From Cellulophaga sp. F20128 (GTDB lineage Bacteria > Bacteroidota > Bacteroidia > Flavobacteriales > Flavobacteriaceae): a DNA stretch of 64,000 nucleotides. Position numbers and translations under genes: made by a program. The notes below the pieces were generated by a model. That model did not search any database and was not told the DNA's origin. It saw nothing but the letters and a program-made list of their open reading frames with translations. The DNA is taken from positions 1 through 64,000 of the forward strand of contig NZ_JALKBA010000014.1 of assembly GCF_023015805.1 (NCBI RefSeq). The letters are read 5' to 3'. Each line of letters starts with the position of its first letter. Positions within the stretch are counted from its first letter, which is position 1. Shown one piece after another: positions 1-9,080 of the stretch.

Positions 1-413
1 AGCATTGGTTTTGTCAGTCTAGATTTTTTGTTTCTTTTTCATCGATGGAAAAAGATAGAGAAAAGACATTTTTGGTTCAATTGGTTCTCGATACAATTTT
101 TTCGTGCCTCAAAATCACTCGAACTGACAGCTATAGGTTACAATAAGTATTTTCTCCAAAACTATGAAGGCAAATACCTATCAACGATCAACCGTCAACC
201 AACAACTAACAATATCAGTCTAGATTTTTTGTTTCTTTTTCATCGATGGAAAAAGAAAAGAGAAGACCTTTTCGTTTCAATTGGTTCTCGATACATTTTT
301 TGTTCCATTCTATTCCACAAAAAACACTCGAACTGACCGCTTTAGGTTACATCAAATTTTATGTCAAAAATTATCAGGCCTAAAAACCATCAACAATCAA
401 CCGTCAACCAACA
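1..413. repeat. Left block of composite dispersed repeats
   Basis: This non-coding stretch is built from two kinds of unit that recur at 5.4-5.9 kb. Unit C begins GTCAGTCTAGATTTTTTG and runs through TTTCATCGATGGAAAAAG; it starts near 13 and again near 214. Unit B begins GGTTCTCGATACA, contains CACTCGAACTGAC and TATAGGTTACA, and ends in ATCAACCGTCAACC-type sequence; it starts near 83 and, more degenerate, near 282. The block stops about ten bases before the 3' end of the LytTR gene. Short open frames across it are repeat artefacts, because they follow the repeat and have no recognisable protein features. The left end is cut by the window edge. Confidence 0.85.
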
Positions 414-424
414 ACTATCAATTA

Positions 425-1189
425 CTAAACCCCCATCCAACTTTTTACAGCTTCATTATAACTTCTTCCGGTTGTTATGGCCGACTTTTTTCCGTTATTT
501 AACGTAATACTATACCTGCTATTAAAGTATTTCTGAACTTCCTTAACTCCATCCGTATTTATAATTATGGCTCTGTGCACTCGTAAAAAATTTGCAGGTA
601 ATTTCACCTCTAAACTAGCCAAAGACTCTTCAATGAGGTGCGTACCTTCATCTGTATATATGGTAGTATAATTTTTATCCGCTTCAAAATGAGAAATGTC
701 CTCTAGCTTAACAAAAACCAATTTGTCGCGCTTTTTAACGGTGATAGATGTCATAAGTTTGGCCTCCTTTTGCTTGGAGATTTCCTGTAGCGCTTTTAAC
801 ACGGCTTCGGGAACCACATCACTTTTTTTAAATAATTTTAGTTTGTTTACCGTCTGTTGCAATCGCTCTAACTGTATGGGTTTTACCAAATAATCTACAC
901 AATTGGTGTCAAATGCTTGTAAGCTGTATTGGTCATAGGCCGTACAAAAAATTACAATGGGAATGGTTTCTAACTGTTCCAAGAGTTCAAAACCGGATAG
1001 GCCCGGCATTTCAATATCCAAAAAGATTACATCTGGCTTTAGTTTTGTGATCTTCTCCTTGGCGTCTGTTCCGTTTTCGGCCAGATCCAGGACTTGAAAG
1101 GTTTCTGGAAAATGACTCAATAAATTAAGCAAGCCTTTTCTTGCTGGCGGCTCATCATCTATAATTAGGGTTAAATACGGTTTGCTCAT
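425..1189 (-). CDS. LytTR-family response regulator
   Basis: This is a DNA-binding response regulator of the LytR/AlgR type, 254 residues. The N-terminal receiver domain shows the acidic pair D11-D12, the phospho-acceptor D58 in FLDIEMPG, and a CTAYDQYSLQAF segment with the conserved Thr/Tyr region. The C-terminal part, from about residue 150, is a LytTR domain with the typical 'FEADKNYTTIYT' and 'RVHRAIIIN' motifs. The ATG directly follows the TAG stop of the upstream histidine kinase with no spacer, so the two are translationally coupled. LytTR proteins bind paired direct repeats about two helical turns apart; the target genes are unknown here. The 3' end abuts the left repeat block. Confidence 0.93.
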   Translation of the reverse strand: MSKPYLTLIIDDEPPARKGLLNLLSHFPETFQVLDLAENGTDAKEKITKLKPDVIFLDIEMPGLSGFELLEQLETIPIVIFCTAYDQYSLQAFDTNCVDYLVKPIQLERLQQTVNKLKLFKKSDVVPEAVLKALQEISKQKEAKLMTSITVKKRDKLVFVKLEDISHFEADKNYTTIYTDEGTHLIEESLASLEVKLPANFLRVHRAIIINTDGVKEVQKYFNSRYSITLNNGKKSAITTGRSYNEAVKSWMGV

Positions 1190-3085
1190 CTATATATGGG
1201 TTTCAGGAATGGTTATGGTAATTGTTTTTGTGGGCGAATTTTTCCAGTTTAAGCTTGCCTTATCCCCATAACTTAGGCGTAATAAATCATGTACGGTTTG
1301 TAAGCCATGTCCACTGACTAATCCTTCGGGGAAATCAGGGCCATTGTCTGTAACGTCAATTGTAATTCCGCTTGTTCCTTTTTCAATTTGTAGCGAAATG
1401 ATTCCTTGCCCTTCTATTTTAGACAAGCCGTGCTTAATGGCATTCTCTATTAAAGGCTGAATTAAAAACAAGGGGATTTCTACTTCTTCAAGTGCTTTAG
1501 CCACAGTAACCGAAAAGTTTAAGCGTTCTCCAAAGCGTATTTTCTCTATTTCTAAATAGTTTTCTACCATAGCAATTTCATCCCCAATGGTATTCATTTT
1601 TTTATCTTTTCTGTTGATGCTGTATTTAAACAGATTAGAGAGGGAATACGCCATTTGCTGAGTTTTATCGGGATCTATGGGCGCCAAACTAGCAATAGAA
1701 TTCAGGGAATTGTATAAGAAGTGTGGGTTAATCTGCGATTGTAGAGATTTTAATTCTGCCTTTGTTTTTAACTCTCTTAGTGTTGAGAGTTTCATTTCAT
1801 TTTCTACAATTAAGTTACGCTCTTTAAAAATAAAATAGCTAATAAAGGGGCGTATTAAAGCAAATGCCATTAAATATATAAACACTAGAGATATAAAATA
1901 GTATCTACGATTACCATCGATACTACCAGTAAAATACATAAACATAAAGAATATAATGAATGGCAAAAAACCTGATGATAAGAATATTAAACTAGTTTTT
2001 GTGAAAAGTTTCTGAGAACTCTGACTTATTTTTAATTCTATAAAACGAAGTAAAAATAAAAAGGGAAATACGATGACTAAAAGTAAAAGTGACGTTGATA
2101 TTAATGTGTCATTTCTAAAGACCCCCATTGTTTGATATTTGTCAGGTATCGTTAAAAAATCATCAAAGGAAATGCATAGGATTATTAAAATATCTGCAAA
2201 TAACAATGTAATAAAAGATATAACACCAAAACGAAACCAATCATTTTTAATTTTGGAAGATAATGCTTGATTAATTTTCTTAAGAAGAAAAACGAAAATT
2301 AAAAGTAAAACAAGTATAGGTAATATAAGAATTGCCCAGGGGTTTTTTACCCACCAAATTGTTCTATCTCGATTGGGGATTTTTTCACTTCGGAGGTTCT
2401 TTAAAACTATATCAAATTGCTTTTCAGCAACATCTAGTTTTTTTTGAAAATCGTTTGCATAAACAGTCTTAATAATGGCAATATCTTCCTGATTCAACAG
2501 AATAGTATCGTTATTAAATCCTACTACAGGGTTAAAAATACTGTTTCTTTTTCCTTCTTTTATTGGTCGAATAAATGTTCCATTAACAATTGCTTTAGCT
2601 AGTCTTGATTCCAACGTATTTTGAACTTCTACGTCTGTTTTGTCTATTTTATACACATAAATTTCTCCACTGATATAACCTCCTTGTTGGCTTGTAAATC
2701 GACTATTGACAATACTATTAATTTTACCGTCTTCAAGTAATCGACTATTGACAATACTATTAATTTTACCGTCTTCAAGTATTGGACTGTCTAAAAAAAG
2801 GATTTTTAAATTTGGGACTTCCCTATTCGTAAATTTAATTGAAATGGTTTCAGTTAATGAATCTAACTTCTTTACAATTTTTGCTACTACTAAAGCATCT
2901 GCATTCGTATAAACACCTTCTAACACTACATTTATATCTGTTACCCACTTCGTAATTGGAGTATGTTCATGACTATTCATTTCAATAATATCGGTCCAAG
3001 GTTGTTTAGGTAATTTTTCTTGTTCTTGAGAAAAACAGTTACTAACTATTAGAAGTGGCAATAAAAAAAACATTATTCTTTTCAT
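1190..3085 (-). CDS. LytS-type sensor histidine kinase
   Basis: This is a membrane histidine kinase of the His_kinase (PF06580) family, 631 residues, and the partner of the LytTR regulator that follows it. It has a signal peptide ending in SNCFSQ, an extracytoplasmic domain to about residue 245, then several hydrophobic segments (about 248-425), a short coiled coil, and the phospho-acceptor motif INPHFLYNSLN with H455. The ATPase domain shows LIQPLIENAIKHG (N box) and DNGPDFPEG. The sensor domain contains a 14-residue tandem duplication (about residues 102-129). The signal sensed cannot be read from the sequence. Phosphorelay to the adjacent regulator is inferred from the zero-base gene spacing. 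Confidence 0.92.
   Translation of the reverse strand: MKRIMFFLLPLLIVSNCFSQEQEKLPKQPWTDIIEMNSHEHTPITKWVTDINVVLEGVYTNADALVVAKIVKKLDSLTETISIKFTNREVPNLKILFLDSPILEDGKINSIVNSRLLEDGKINSIVNSRFTSQQGGYISGEIYVYKIDKTDVEVQNTLESRLAKAIVNGTFIRPIKEGKRNSIFNPVVGFNNDTILLNQEDIAIIKTVYANDFQKKLDVAEKQFDIVLKNLRSEKIPNRDRTIWWVKNPWAILILPILVLLLIFVFLLKKINQALSSKIKNDWFRFGVISFITLLFADILIILCISFDDFLTIPDKYQTMGVFRNDTLISTSLLLLVIVFPFLFLLRFIELKISQSSQKLFTKTSLIFLSSGFLPFIIFFMFMYFTGSIDGNRRYYFISLVFIYLMAFALIRPFISYFIFKERNLIVENEMKLSTLRELKTKAELKSLQSQINPHFLYNSLNSIASLAPIDPDKTQQMAYSLSNLFKYSINRKDKKMNTIGDEIAMVENYLEIEKIRFGERLNFSVTVAKALEEVEIPLFLIQPLIENAIKHGLSKIEGQGIISLQIEKGTSGITIDVTDNGPDFPEGLVSGHGLQTVHDLLRLSYGDKASLNWKNSPTKTITITIPETHI
2699..2782 (-). 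repeat. 42-bp in-frame tandem duplication in the kinase gene
   Basis: Two copies of a 42-bp unit stand head to tail, 2699-2740 and 2741-2782, and differ only at the last base. Each unit encodes LEDGKINSIVNSR plus one residue, so the reading frame is kept. The near-identity shows that the duplication is recent, or is kept identical by slippage. Confidence 0.95.
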
Positions 3086-3347
3086 AACGGTAAATTTAAT
3101 TATTTATACCACAAATGAACTTCAAACGCTGTCTGTCTCCAACAGCTTTCTTGCAAACTGCAAAATTGGCTGGTCAACTGCAAGGCAATCCCAAACCAAA
3201 GCTTCCCTTTACTTTTATGAGCAGTGTTCTCTTGCCGCTATAGGCTTAGGCAACCGCAATAGGCTAAACCCGAAGTGTACAGCTTAAAAAACAATAGCCT
3301 TTTACAGTTAAAAAACAACTATATTTGCAGTTAGTTTACGAAGAGAA
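3086..3347. other. Intergenic region between divergent kinase and lepA genes
   Basis: This 262-bp region separates divergent genes and must hold both promoters. It contains a loose direct repeat, CCGCTATAGGCTTA at about 3235 and CCGCAATAGGCTAA at about 3254, 19 bp apart. A -7 element for lepA lies at 3320-3327. I see no RNA gene. Confidence 0.5.
3320..3327 (+). promoter_or_regulatory. Candidate lepA promoter, -7 element
   Basis: TATATTTG matches the Bacteroidota -7 consensus TAnnTTTG exactly. It lies 20 bases before the lepA ATG, which gives a leader of roughly 13-15 nt. No clear TTG is present at -33, so the match rests on the -7 element and its position. Confidence 0.5.
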
Positions 3348-5144
3348 ATGAAGAACATTAGAAACTTTTGCATAATTGCACATATAGATCACGGAAAAAG
3401 CACCTTAGCCGATAGGCTTTTAGATTTTACTGGCTCTGTTACAGATCGCGAAAAACAAGACCAACTTTTAGATAGTATGGACTTGGAACGCGAGCGTGGT
3501 ATTACCATTAAATCGCACGCCATACAAATGGACTACGAATTTGAAGGAGAAAAATATGTATTGAATTTAATTGATACTCCCGGTCACGTAGATTTCTCTT
3601 ATGAGGTTTCTAGGTCTATTGCTGCTTGTGAAGGTGCCTTGCTTATTGTAGATGCTGCACAAAGCATACAGGCACAAACAATTTCTAACCTGTATTTGGC
3701 TTTAGAGAACGACTTAGAGATTATTCCCGTACTAAACAAAATAGATTTACCCAGCGCAAACCCAGAAGAGGTTACTGATGATATTGTAGAGCTTTTAGGA
3801 TGCAAACCTGAGGATATTATTCACGCTAGTGGTAAAACTGGTTTTGGAGTAGATAAAATATTAGAGGCTGTAATACACCGTATTCCGGCACCAAAAGGAA
3901 ATGTAGATGAACCTTTACAAGCCTTGGTTTTTGACTCGGTTTACAACCCGTTCCGTGGTGTAGAGACGTATTTTAGAGTTATCAATGGTGAAATTAAAAA
4001 AGGTCAGAAAATAAAATTTGTGGCTACTGATAAAAGCTATTTTGCTGATGAAGTAGGGACCCTAAAATTAAGTCAGGTTGTAAAACAAAGCGTTAAAGCG
4101 GGTGATGTTGGTTACCTTATAACGGGTATTAAAGATGCGCGTGAAGTAAAAGTTGGGGATACCATTACCGATTCTGTAAACCCTACAAAAAATCCTATCA
4201 GTGGTTTTGAAGATGTAAAACCTATGGTTTTTGCCGGTATTTATCCTGTAGATACGGATGAGTTTGAAGAATTGCGTGCTTCCATGGAAAAATTGCAATT
4301 AAATGACGCCTCTTTGGTTTTTGCTCCAGAGAGTAGTGCTGCCCTTGGTTTTGGTTTCCGTTGTGGATTCTTAGGAATGCTGCACATGGAGATTATACAA
4401 GAACGTTTAGAGCGAGAGTTTAACATGACGGTTATTACGACTGTACCAAACGTTAGCTACCACGCCTTTACACGTAAGGATCCAGAAACGCCACTTATTG
4501 TAAACAACCCTACAGATTTACCAGATCCGTCTAGTGTAGACCGTGTAGAAGAACCTTATATTAAAGCAACCATTATTACAAAATCTGATTTTGTGGGTAA
4601 CGTTATGTCTTTGTGTATTGAAAAAAGAGGACAAATTACAAATCAGAACTATTTAACACCAGAGCGTGTTGAGTTGTCTTTTGACATGCCTTTGGCAGAA
4701 ATTGTTTTCGATTTTTATGATCGATTAAAAACGGTTTCTAAAGGATATGCTTCTTTTGATTATACGCCTATTGGTATGCGTGTTTCTAAATTGGTGCGTG
4801 TAGATATCTTACTTAACGCACAACCTGTTGATGCTTTATCGGCCTTAATACATGCAGACAATGCCGTATACATTGGCAAGAAAATGTGCGAAAAGTTAAA
4901 AGAATTAATACCGAGACAGCAGTTTGATATTCCAATTCAAGCAGCCATTGGTGCTAAAATAATCTCTAGAGAAACTACAAAAGCCTTGCGTAAAGATGTA
5001 ACGGCTAAATGTTATGGTGGTGATATTTCTAGAAAACGAAAATTGTTAGAGAAACAGAAAAAAGGTAAAAAACGAATGCGACAAGTGGGTAACGTAGAAG
5101 TGCCACAAGAGGCTTTTATGGCTGTTCTTAAACTAAACGATTAA
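3348..5144 (+). CDS. lepA: Elongation factor 4 (LepA) GTPase
   Basis: This is the ribosome-associated translational GTPase LepA/EF4, which acts during initiation or back-translocation. Its 598 residues match the usual bacterial length. Visible motifs are G1 AHIDHGKST (about 10-18), G2 ERGITIKS, G3 DTPGHVDF, and G4 NKIDLP. The LepA-specific basic C-terminal domain runs from [18 protein letters not shown] to the end. The start follows a good -7 element, and the first residues [18 protein letters not shown] fit the family. It is monocistronic: it lies divergent from the kinase gene and is followed at once by a strong terminator. Confidence 0.98.
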   Translation: MKNIRNFCIIAHIDHGKSTLADRLLDFTGSVTDREKQDQLLDSMDLERERGITIKSHAIQMDYEFEGEKYVLNLIDTPGHVDFSYEVSRSIAACEGALLIVDAAQSIQAQTISNLYLALENDLEIIPVLNKIDLPSANPEEVTDDIVELLGCKPEDIIHASGKTGFGVDKILEAVIHRIPAPKGNVDEPLQALVFDSVYNPFRGVETYFRVINGEIKKGQKIKFVATDKSYFADEVGTLKLSQVVKQSVKAGDVGYLITGIKDAREVKVGDTITDSVNPTKNPISGFEDVKPMVFAGIYPVDTDEFEELRASMEKLQLNDASLVFAPESSAALGFGFRCGFLGMLHMEIIQERLEREFNMTVITTVPNVSYHAFTRKDPETPLIVNNPTDLPDPSSVDRVEEPYIKATIITKSDFVGNVMSLCIEKRGQITNQNYLTPERVELSFDMPLAEIVFDFYDRLKTVSKGYASFDYTPIGMRVSKLVRVDILLNAQPVDALSALIHADNAVYIGKKMCEKLKELIPRQQFDIPIQAAIGAKIISRETTKALRKDVTAKCYGGDISRKRKLLEKQKKGKKRMRQVGNVEVPQEAFMAVLKLND

Positions 5145-5146
5145 TT

Positions 5147-5176
5147 AAAAAGGCTTCCAAATTTGGAAGCCTTTTT
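5147..5176 (+). terminator. lepA intrinsic terminator
   Basis: A perfect inverted repeat, AAAAAGGCTTCC and its complement around a short AAATTT-centred loop, ends in a T tract. It begins three bases after the lepA stop codon. Confidence 0.93.
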
Positions 5177-5234
5177 AATTTAAATTCTTTATGCGCCAAA
5201 CCCTTTGGGAGCGCGTAAATTGTTCATTTTAATG

Positions 5235-5910
5235 GTTCTCGATACACTTCTTCCTACGGTCGAAGCACTCGCCCCGAATGGTCGAGGGACATCTAGTTAC
5301 CCTCAACATTTTAGCTGCAATGTCCCTTCGAGTGAATTATTTTGTAGCCTTAACGTAGAAATAATTAGTACTTCGACAAGCTCAGCAGAACTATCGAGAA
5401 GCCTTTGAGTTATTATGGTTCTCGATACAATTTTTTCGTACCTCAAAATCACTCGAACTGACAGCTATAGGTTACAATAAGTATTATCTCCAAAACTATG
5501 AAGACAAATACCTATCAACGATCAACCGTCAACAAACCACTAACAGTGTCAGTCTAGATTATTTGTTTCTTTTTCATCAATGGAAAAAGAAAGAGAAGAC
5601 CATTTCGTTTCAATTAGTTGTCGATACACTTCTCCCTACGGTCGAAGCACTCGCCCCGAATAGTCGAGGGACATCTAGTTACCCTCAACATTTTAGCTGC
5701 AATGTCCCTTCGAGTGAATTATTTTGTAGCCATAGCGTAGAAATAATTAGTACTTCGACAAGCTCAGCAGAACTATCGAGAAGCATTAGGATTATCATTG
5801 TTCTCGATACAATTTTTTCGTACCTCAAAATCACTCGAACTGACAGCTATAGGTTACAATAAGTATTATGTCCAAAACTATGAAGGCAAATACCTATCAA
5901 CCATCAAAAA
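5235..5910. repeat. Right block of composite dispersed repeats
   Basis: This gene-free stretch is a mosaic of three repeat types in the order A-B-C-A-B. Unit A (5235-5402 and 5617-5784, about 168 bp each) begins GGTTCTCGATACACTTC or a variant and ends ACTATCGAGAAGC, so its ends are inverted. It contains an internal stem of CGAGGGACAT with ATGTCCCTTCG. Unit B starts near 5417 and 5799, and unit C near 5548; both match the units at 1-413. The two A copies differ at only a few bases. Words such as CTTCGACAAGCTCAG occur in widespread Bacteroidota intergenic repeats as I remember them. No protein-coding potential is evident. The rest of the 5177-5968 gap is plain AT-rich sequence. Confidence 0.88.
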
Positions 5911-5968
5911 GCAAATTGCTACACTTATTCTCCCAGTACCAATTATTTTAAAAATTTTATTTTTTCAA

Positions 5969-7846
5969 CTACGAAGGACCTATTTTAGATGATGATTTTA
6001 CCTCCTCATTAGCCACTTTCTCCACATCTAAAGGTTTCCCTAAATAAACCAATTTATAGTTTTGCCCTATCTCTTCTACTTTTGTATCGTAAACTGAAAT
6101 AATATGTAACTCTCCTTCATCATCTTTTAAAAATAAGGGAATCATAAACTTTTCCTTACTCGCCATTTCTATTAGGCTAGTATAATGAGCTGCATCATCG
6201 ATATCTATTTCTTGTATTGCAGGGTACCGCCGCGTAACTTCGGTTAAATTAATATAATCATCGGTAGGAGAAAATAAGCCTTCTTTGGGGCTTTTTTCCG
6301 GGAAATTCATTTCGTCAGAGGTCACTAACCTGTACGAACCATTTTCACCAAAATCCTTGCTAAATTTTTCAATAACAAACGCATTAATGTCAGAATTTCC
6401 AGTCATGGCCATGATATAGCCTACATCATTTAATTCAATATTATCAGAAAGAGTATCTGAATAAATATTATTTATAAACGCTTCCAGATTTAATTCTTTT
6501 GCCTTATCTATATTATTTTGATTGCTGTCAATTAGCACCACATGCCTTCCATTAGTTACCAAATAATGCCCTAATAATCGTGGTAATTTAGAAGCTCCAA
6601 CAATTAAAATACCTTCAGATTTTGTTAAAAACACACCAATTAACCGCGCAAATAAACGGGCTGTTGTGGCGTTTAACAACACTGTTCCTAATACAATCAT
6701 AAAAACCAAGGGTGTAATATATTCTGCTCCTTCTACCCCTTGTCGCATTAATTTACTTCCAAACAATGAAGCAATACCTGCTGCAACAATACCACGTGGC
6801 CCTACCCAACTTATAAATAGTTTTTCATTAAGGTTTAGTTTAGAGCCATAGGTGCTTACAAAAACAGCCAATGGTCTAATTACAAAGACTACAATCGCAA
6901 AAAGCACTGCAGTTTTCCAAGTATAAAGCAACATTAAATCCGCAATATCAATATTTGCCGCCAAAAGAATAAATAGTATGGAAATCAATAATACACTTAA
7001 AGATTCTTTAAAGTAGAGCAATTCTTTAAGGTTATCAATCTTACTATTTCCCAATACCATTCCCATGACAACCACAGCTAATAAACCAGACTCGTGGGCA
7101 AATAATTCAGATTCTACAAATACCAATAATACGGTAGAAAGTGATACTACGTTTAACAAATAATGCGGAATAAAGCCTTTATTAATAGCAAATGCTAGGG
7201 CATGCGCAAAAGTAAATCCGAAAGTTGTTCCAAAAAGCACAATTTTTCCAAACTCGGTAAACGCTGTTTTTGTAAAGCCACTATCGCCACCAACGCTTAT
7301 AAACTCAAACACCAAAACGGCAACCAATGCCCCTATTGGATCAATTAAAATACCCTCCCATTTTAATACAGCAGAGACATCTTTCTTCAGCGGAATATTT
7401 CGTAAAATTGGGGTAATTACAGTGGGTCCGGTAACAATGATTAACCCTGCAAATAAGAACGATAAATCCCAACTTAGGTTAAAAACATAATGAGCTACAA
7501 TCCCAGATCCAAAAAAAGTAATGGCAGAACCAATGGTAATTAATTTGGTAATTACTGGTCCTACATTTTTAATTTCAGAACGCTTTAAGGTTAATCCACC
7601 TTCAAAAAGAATAATACTAATAGCAAGTGAGACAAAATAATATAAGCTATCTCCTGGGAATAACCCTTTTTCTCCATTCCAAATAGGTTCTATCCATTTG
7701 CTTCCGTCTTCATTGATAAATTCTGCAGCAATAGGACCAACCAATAATCCTATTAAAATTAATGGTAAAATAGCTGGAATTTTAAATTTCCAAGCTACCC
7801 ACTGTGCTAATATTCCAAGAATAATAATTCCTGCTAATTCTAACAT
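5969..7846 (-). CDS. Cation/proton antiporter with C-terminal TrkA-N-like domain
   Basis: This is an inner-membrane monovalent cation:proton antiporter of the CPA (NhaP/Kef) superfamily, 625 residues. About twelve hydrophobic segments fill residues 1-405, including PLILIGLLVGPIAAEF near the N-terminus, GLIIVTGPTVITPIL (the conserved TGPT region) and WVGPRGIVAAGIASLFGS (the GPRG motif of NhaP-type exchangers). From about residue 418 a Rossmann-like domain follows (GILIVGASKLPRLLG, then VVLIDSNQNNIDKAK), which resembles an RCK/TrkA-N nucleotide-sensing domain. The glycine pattern is degenerate, so NAD binding is uncertain. It probably exports Na+ or K+ for pH and ion homeostasis. It is transcribed alone towards the repeat block. 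Confidence 0.9.
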   Translation of the reverse strand: MLELAGIIILGILAQWVAWKFKIPAILPLILIGLLVGPIAAEFINEDGSKWIEPIWNGEKGLFPGDSLYYFVSLAISIILFEGGLTLKRSEIKNVGPVITKLITIGSAITFFGSGIVAHYVFNLSWDLSFLFAGLIIVTGPTVITPILRNIPLKKDVSAVLKWEGILIDPIGALVAVLVFEFISVGGDSGFTKTAFTEFGKIVLFGTTFGFTFAHALAFAINKGFIPHYLLNVVSLSTVLLVFVESELFAHESGLLAVVVMGMVLGNSKIDNLKELLYFKESLSVLLISILFILLAANIDIADLMLLYTWKTAVLFAIVVFVIRPLAVFVSTYGSKLNLNEKLFISWVGPRGIVAAGIASLFGSKLMRQGVEGAEYITPLVFMIVLGTVLLNATTARLFARLIGVFLTKSEGILIVGASKLPRLLGHYLVTNGRHVVLIDSNQNNIDKAKELNLEAFINNIYSDTLSDNIELNDVGYIMAMTGNSDINAFVIEKFSKDFGENGSYRLVTSDEMNFPEKSPKEGLFSPTDDYINLTEVTRRYPAIQEIDIDDAAHYTSLIEMASKEKFMIPLFLKDDEGELHIISVYDTKVEEIGQNYKLVYLGKPLDVEKVANEEVKSSSKIGPS

Positions 7847-8105
7847 CTATATATATTTTTTCGAAATTTAATGTTTTAATTTTAAAAACTCATTTCCAGA
7901 GTGCATTACTTTTCTTGTATTAGTGTGTTTTTTTGAATTTAAAATAATTTAAAGCAACTAAAACCCTTATTTCTTAATGAATTCTTACGCTTTTTTGTTA
8001 TTTGATGTACAAAAGTCAAAGACTTCGGGTGTTCCGCCGATGCAGAAATATATAACTTGTTTTAGCCAATTAAATTTTACAATAAAGTTAACATAGCATA
8101 ATATC

Positions 8106-8134
8106 TTGGAAACTCTCCGCTTTTCCTACTTTTG
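8106..8134 (+). promoter_or_regulatory. Bacteroidota-type promoter of the MBL hydrolase gene
   Basis: A TTG at 8106-8108 and TACTTTTG at 8127-8134 match the -33 and -7 consensus, 18 bp apart. The -7 box ends only five bases before the ATG at 8140. Transcription would therefore start at or very near the start codon, giving a leaderless or nearly leaderless mRNA. The rest of the 7847-8139 gap is AT-rich without other clear features. Confidence 0.65.
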
Positions 8135-8139
8135 TAATT

Positions 8140-9000
8140 ATGAAAATTTACCCAATAGAAACTGGCAATTTTAAATTAGATGGCGGCGCTATGTTTGGCG
8201 TTGTACCAAAATCTCTTTGGAACAGGACCAATCCTGCAGATGCTAATAATATGATCGATATGGCAGCCCGTTGCCTATTAATTGAAGATGGCCAAAGGCT
8301 TATTTTAATTGACACAGGAATGGGAAACAAACAATCTGATAAATTTTTTGGGTATTATTACCAATTCGGAGATCATACCTTAGACAAATCATTACAGCAA
8401 TTGGGGTTTAACAAAGAAGATATTACCGACGTTTTTTTAACCCATCTGCATTTTGATCATTGTGGTGGATGTGCTGTTTGGAACAAAGACAAAACAGGGT
8501 ATGAAACTGCTTTTAAAAATGCTACTTTTTGGACCAACGAAAATCATTGGAACTGGGCCATTAATCCAAATGCTCGCGAAAAAGCATCCTTTTTAAAAGA
8601 AAACTTAATGCCTATGCAAGAAAGTGGACAGTTGCAATTTTTAAAGCCAAACGCCACAACCTTTGTCACAGAATCTGAGCTTGGTTTCGATATTTTATAT
8701 GTAGATGGTCATACTGAAAAGCAAATGATTCCGCATATTAGATACAAGGGTAAGACCTTGGTTTTTATGGCAGACCTATTGCCAACTGTTGGGCATTTGC
8801 CCATACCTTACGTTATGGGTTTTGATACAAGACCTTTACTTACCTTATCGGAAAAAGAGGTATTTTTAAATACCGCCGCTGACAATAACTTTCATTTAAT
8901 TTTAGAACATGATGCGCACCACCAAATCTGTACAGTGAAACATACAGAAAAAGGAGTTCGTGCAGCTGAACTTTTTACCTTCGATTCACTTTTTGGATAA
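8140..9000 (+). CDS. MBL-fold metallo-hydrolase
   Basis: This is a metallo-beta-lactamase-fold hydrolase, 286 residues, with no signal peptide and so probably cytoplasmic. The zinc-binding motif HLHFDH is at residues 102-107. Further ligands are expected at VDGHTEKQ, MADLLPT and the C-terminal LEHDAHH. The layout (an N-terminal 'IDTGMGNK' strand, a long insertion, and a TEKQMIPHIRYKGKTLVF segment) is like the lactonase/quorum-quenching and related cd16281-type MBL proteins. The substrate cannot be decided from sequence. The start is supported by the promoter just upstream. The next gene starts 80 bp downstream. Confidence 0.88.
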   Translation: MKIYPIETGNFKLDGGAMFGVVPKSLWNRTNPADANNMIDMAARCLLIEDGQRLILIDTGMGNKQSDKFFGYYYQFGDHTLDKSLQQLGFNKEDITDVFLTHLHFDHCGGCAVWNKDKTGYETAFKNATFWTNENHWNWAINPNAREKASFLKENLMPMQESGQLQFLKPNATTFVTESELGFDILYVDGHTEKQMIPHIRYKGKTLVFMADLLPTVGHLPIPYVMGFDTRPLLTLSEKEVFLNTAADNNFHLILEHDAHHQICTVKHTEKGVRAAELFTFDSLFG

Positions 9001-9080
9001 CAACGACCATTTCTTGCTGTCAATAAAGAATTTCGTAAATTGAGCCCCATTTAAAAACACAAAATCTAAATTAACTTTAT

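Noticed and set aside
28-502. Open frames of about 70-100 codons in the left repeat block, and similar ones at 5205-5992
   Set aside because: They follow the dispersed repeats, have no signal peptide or domain, and change frame between repeat copies.
6788-6803. CCACGTGG core inside the antiporter gene
   Set aside because: Only the central eight bases match; the outer arms of parS are absent.
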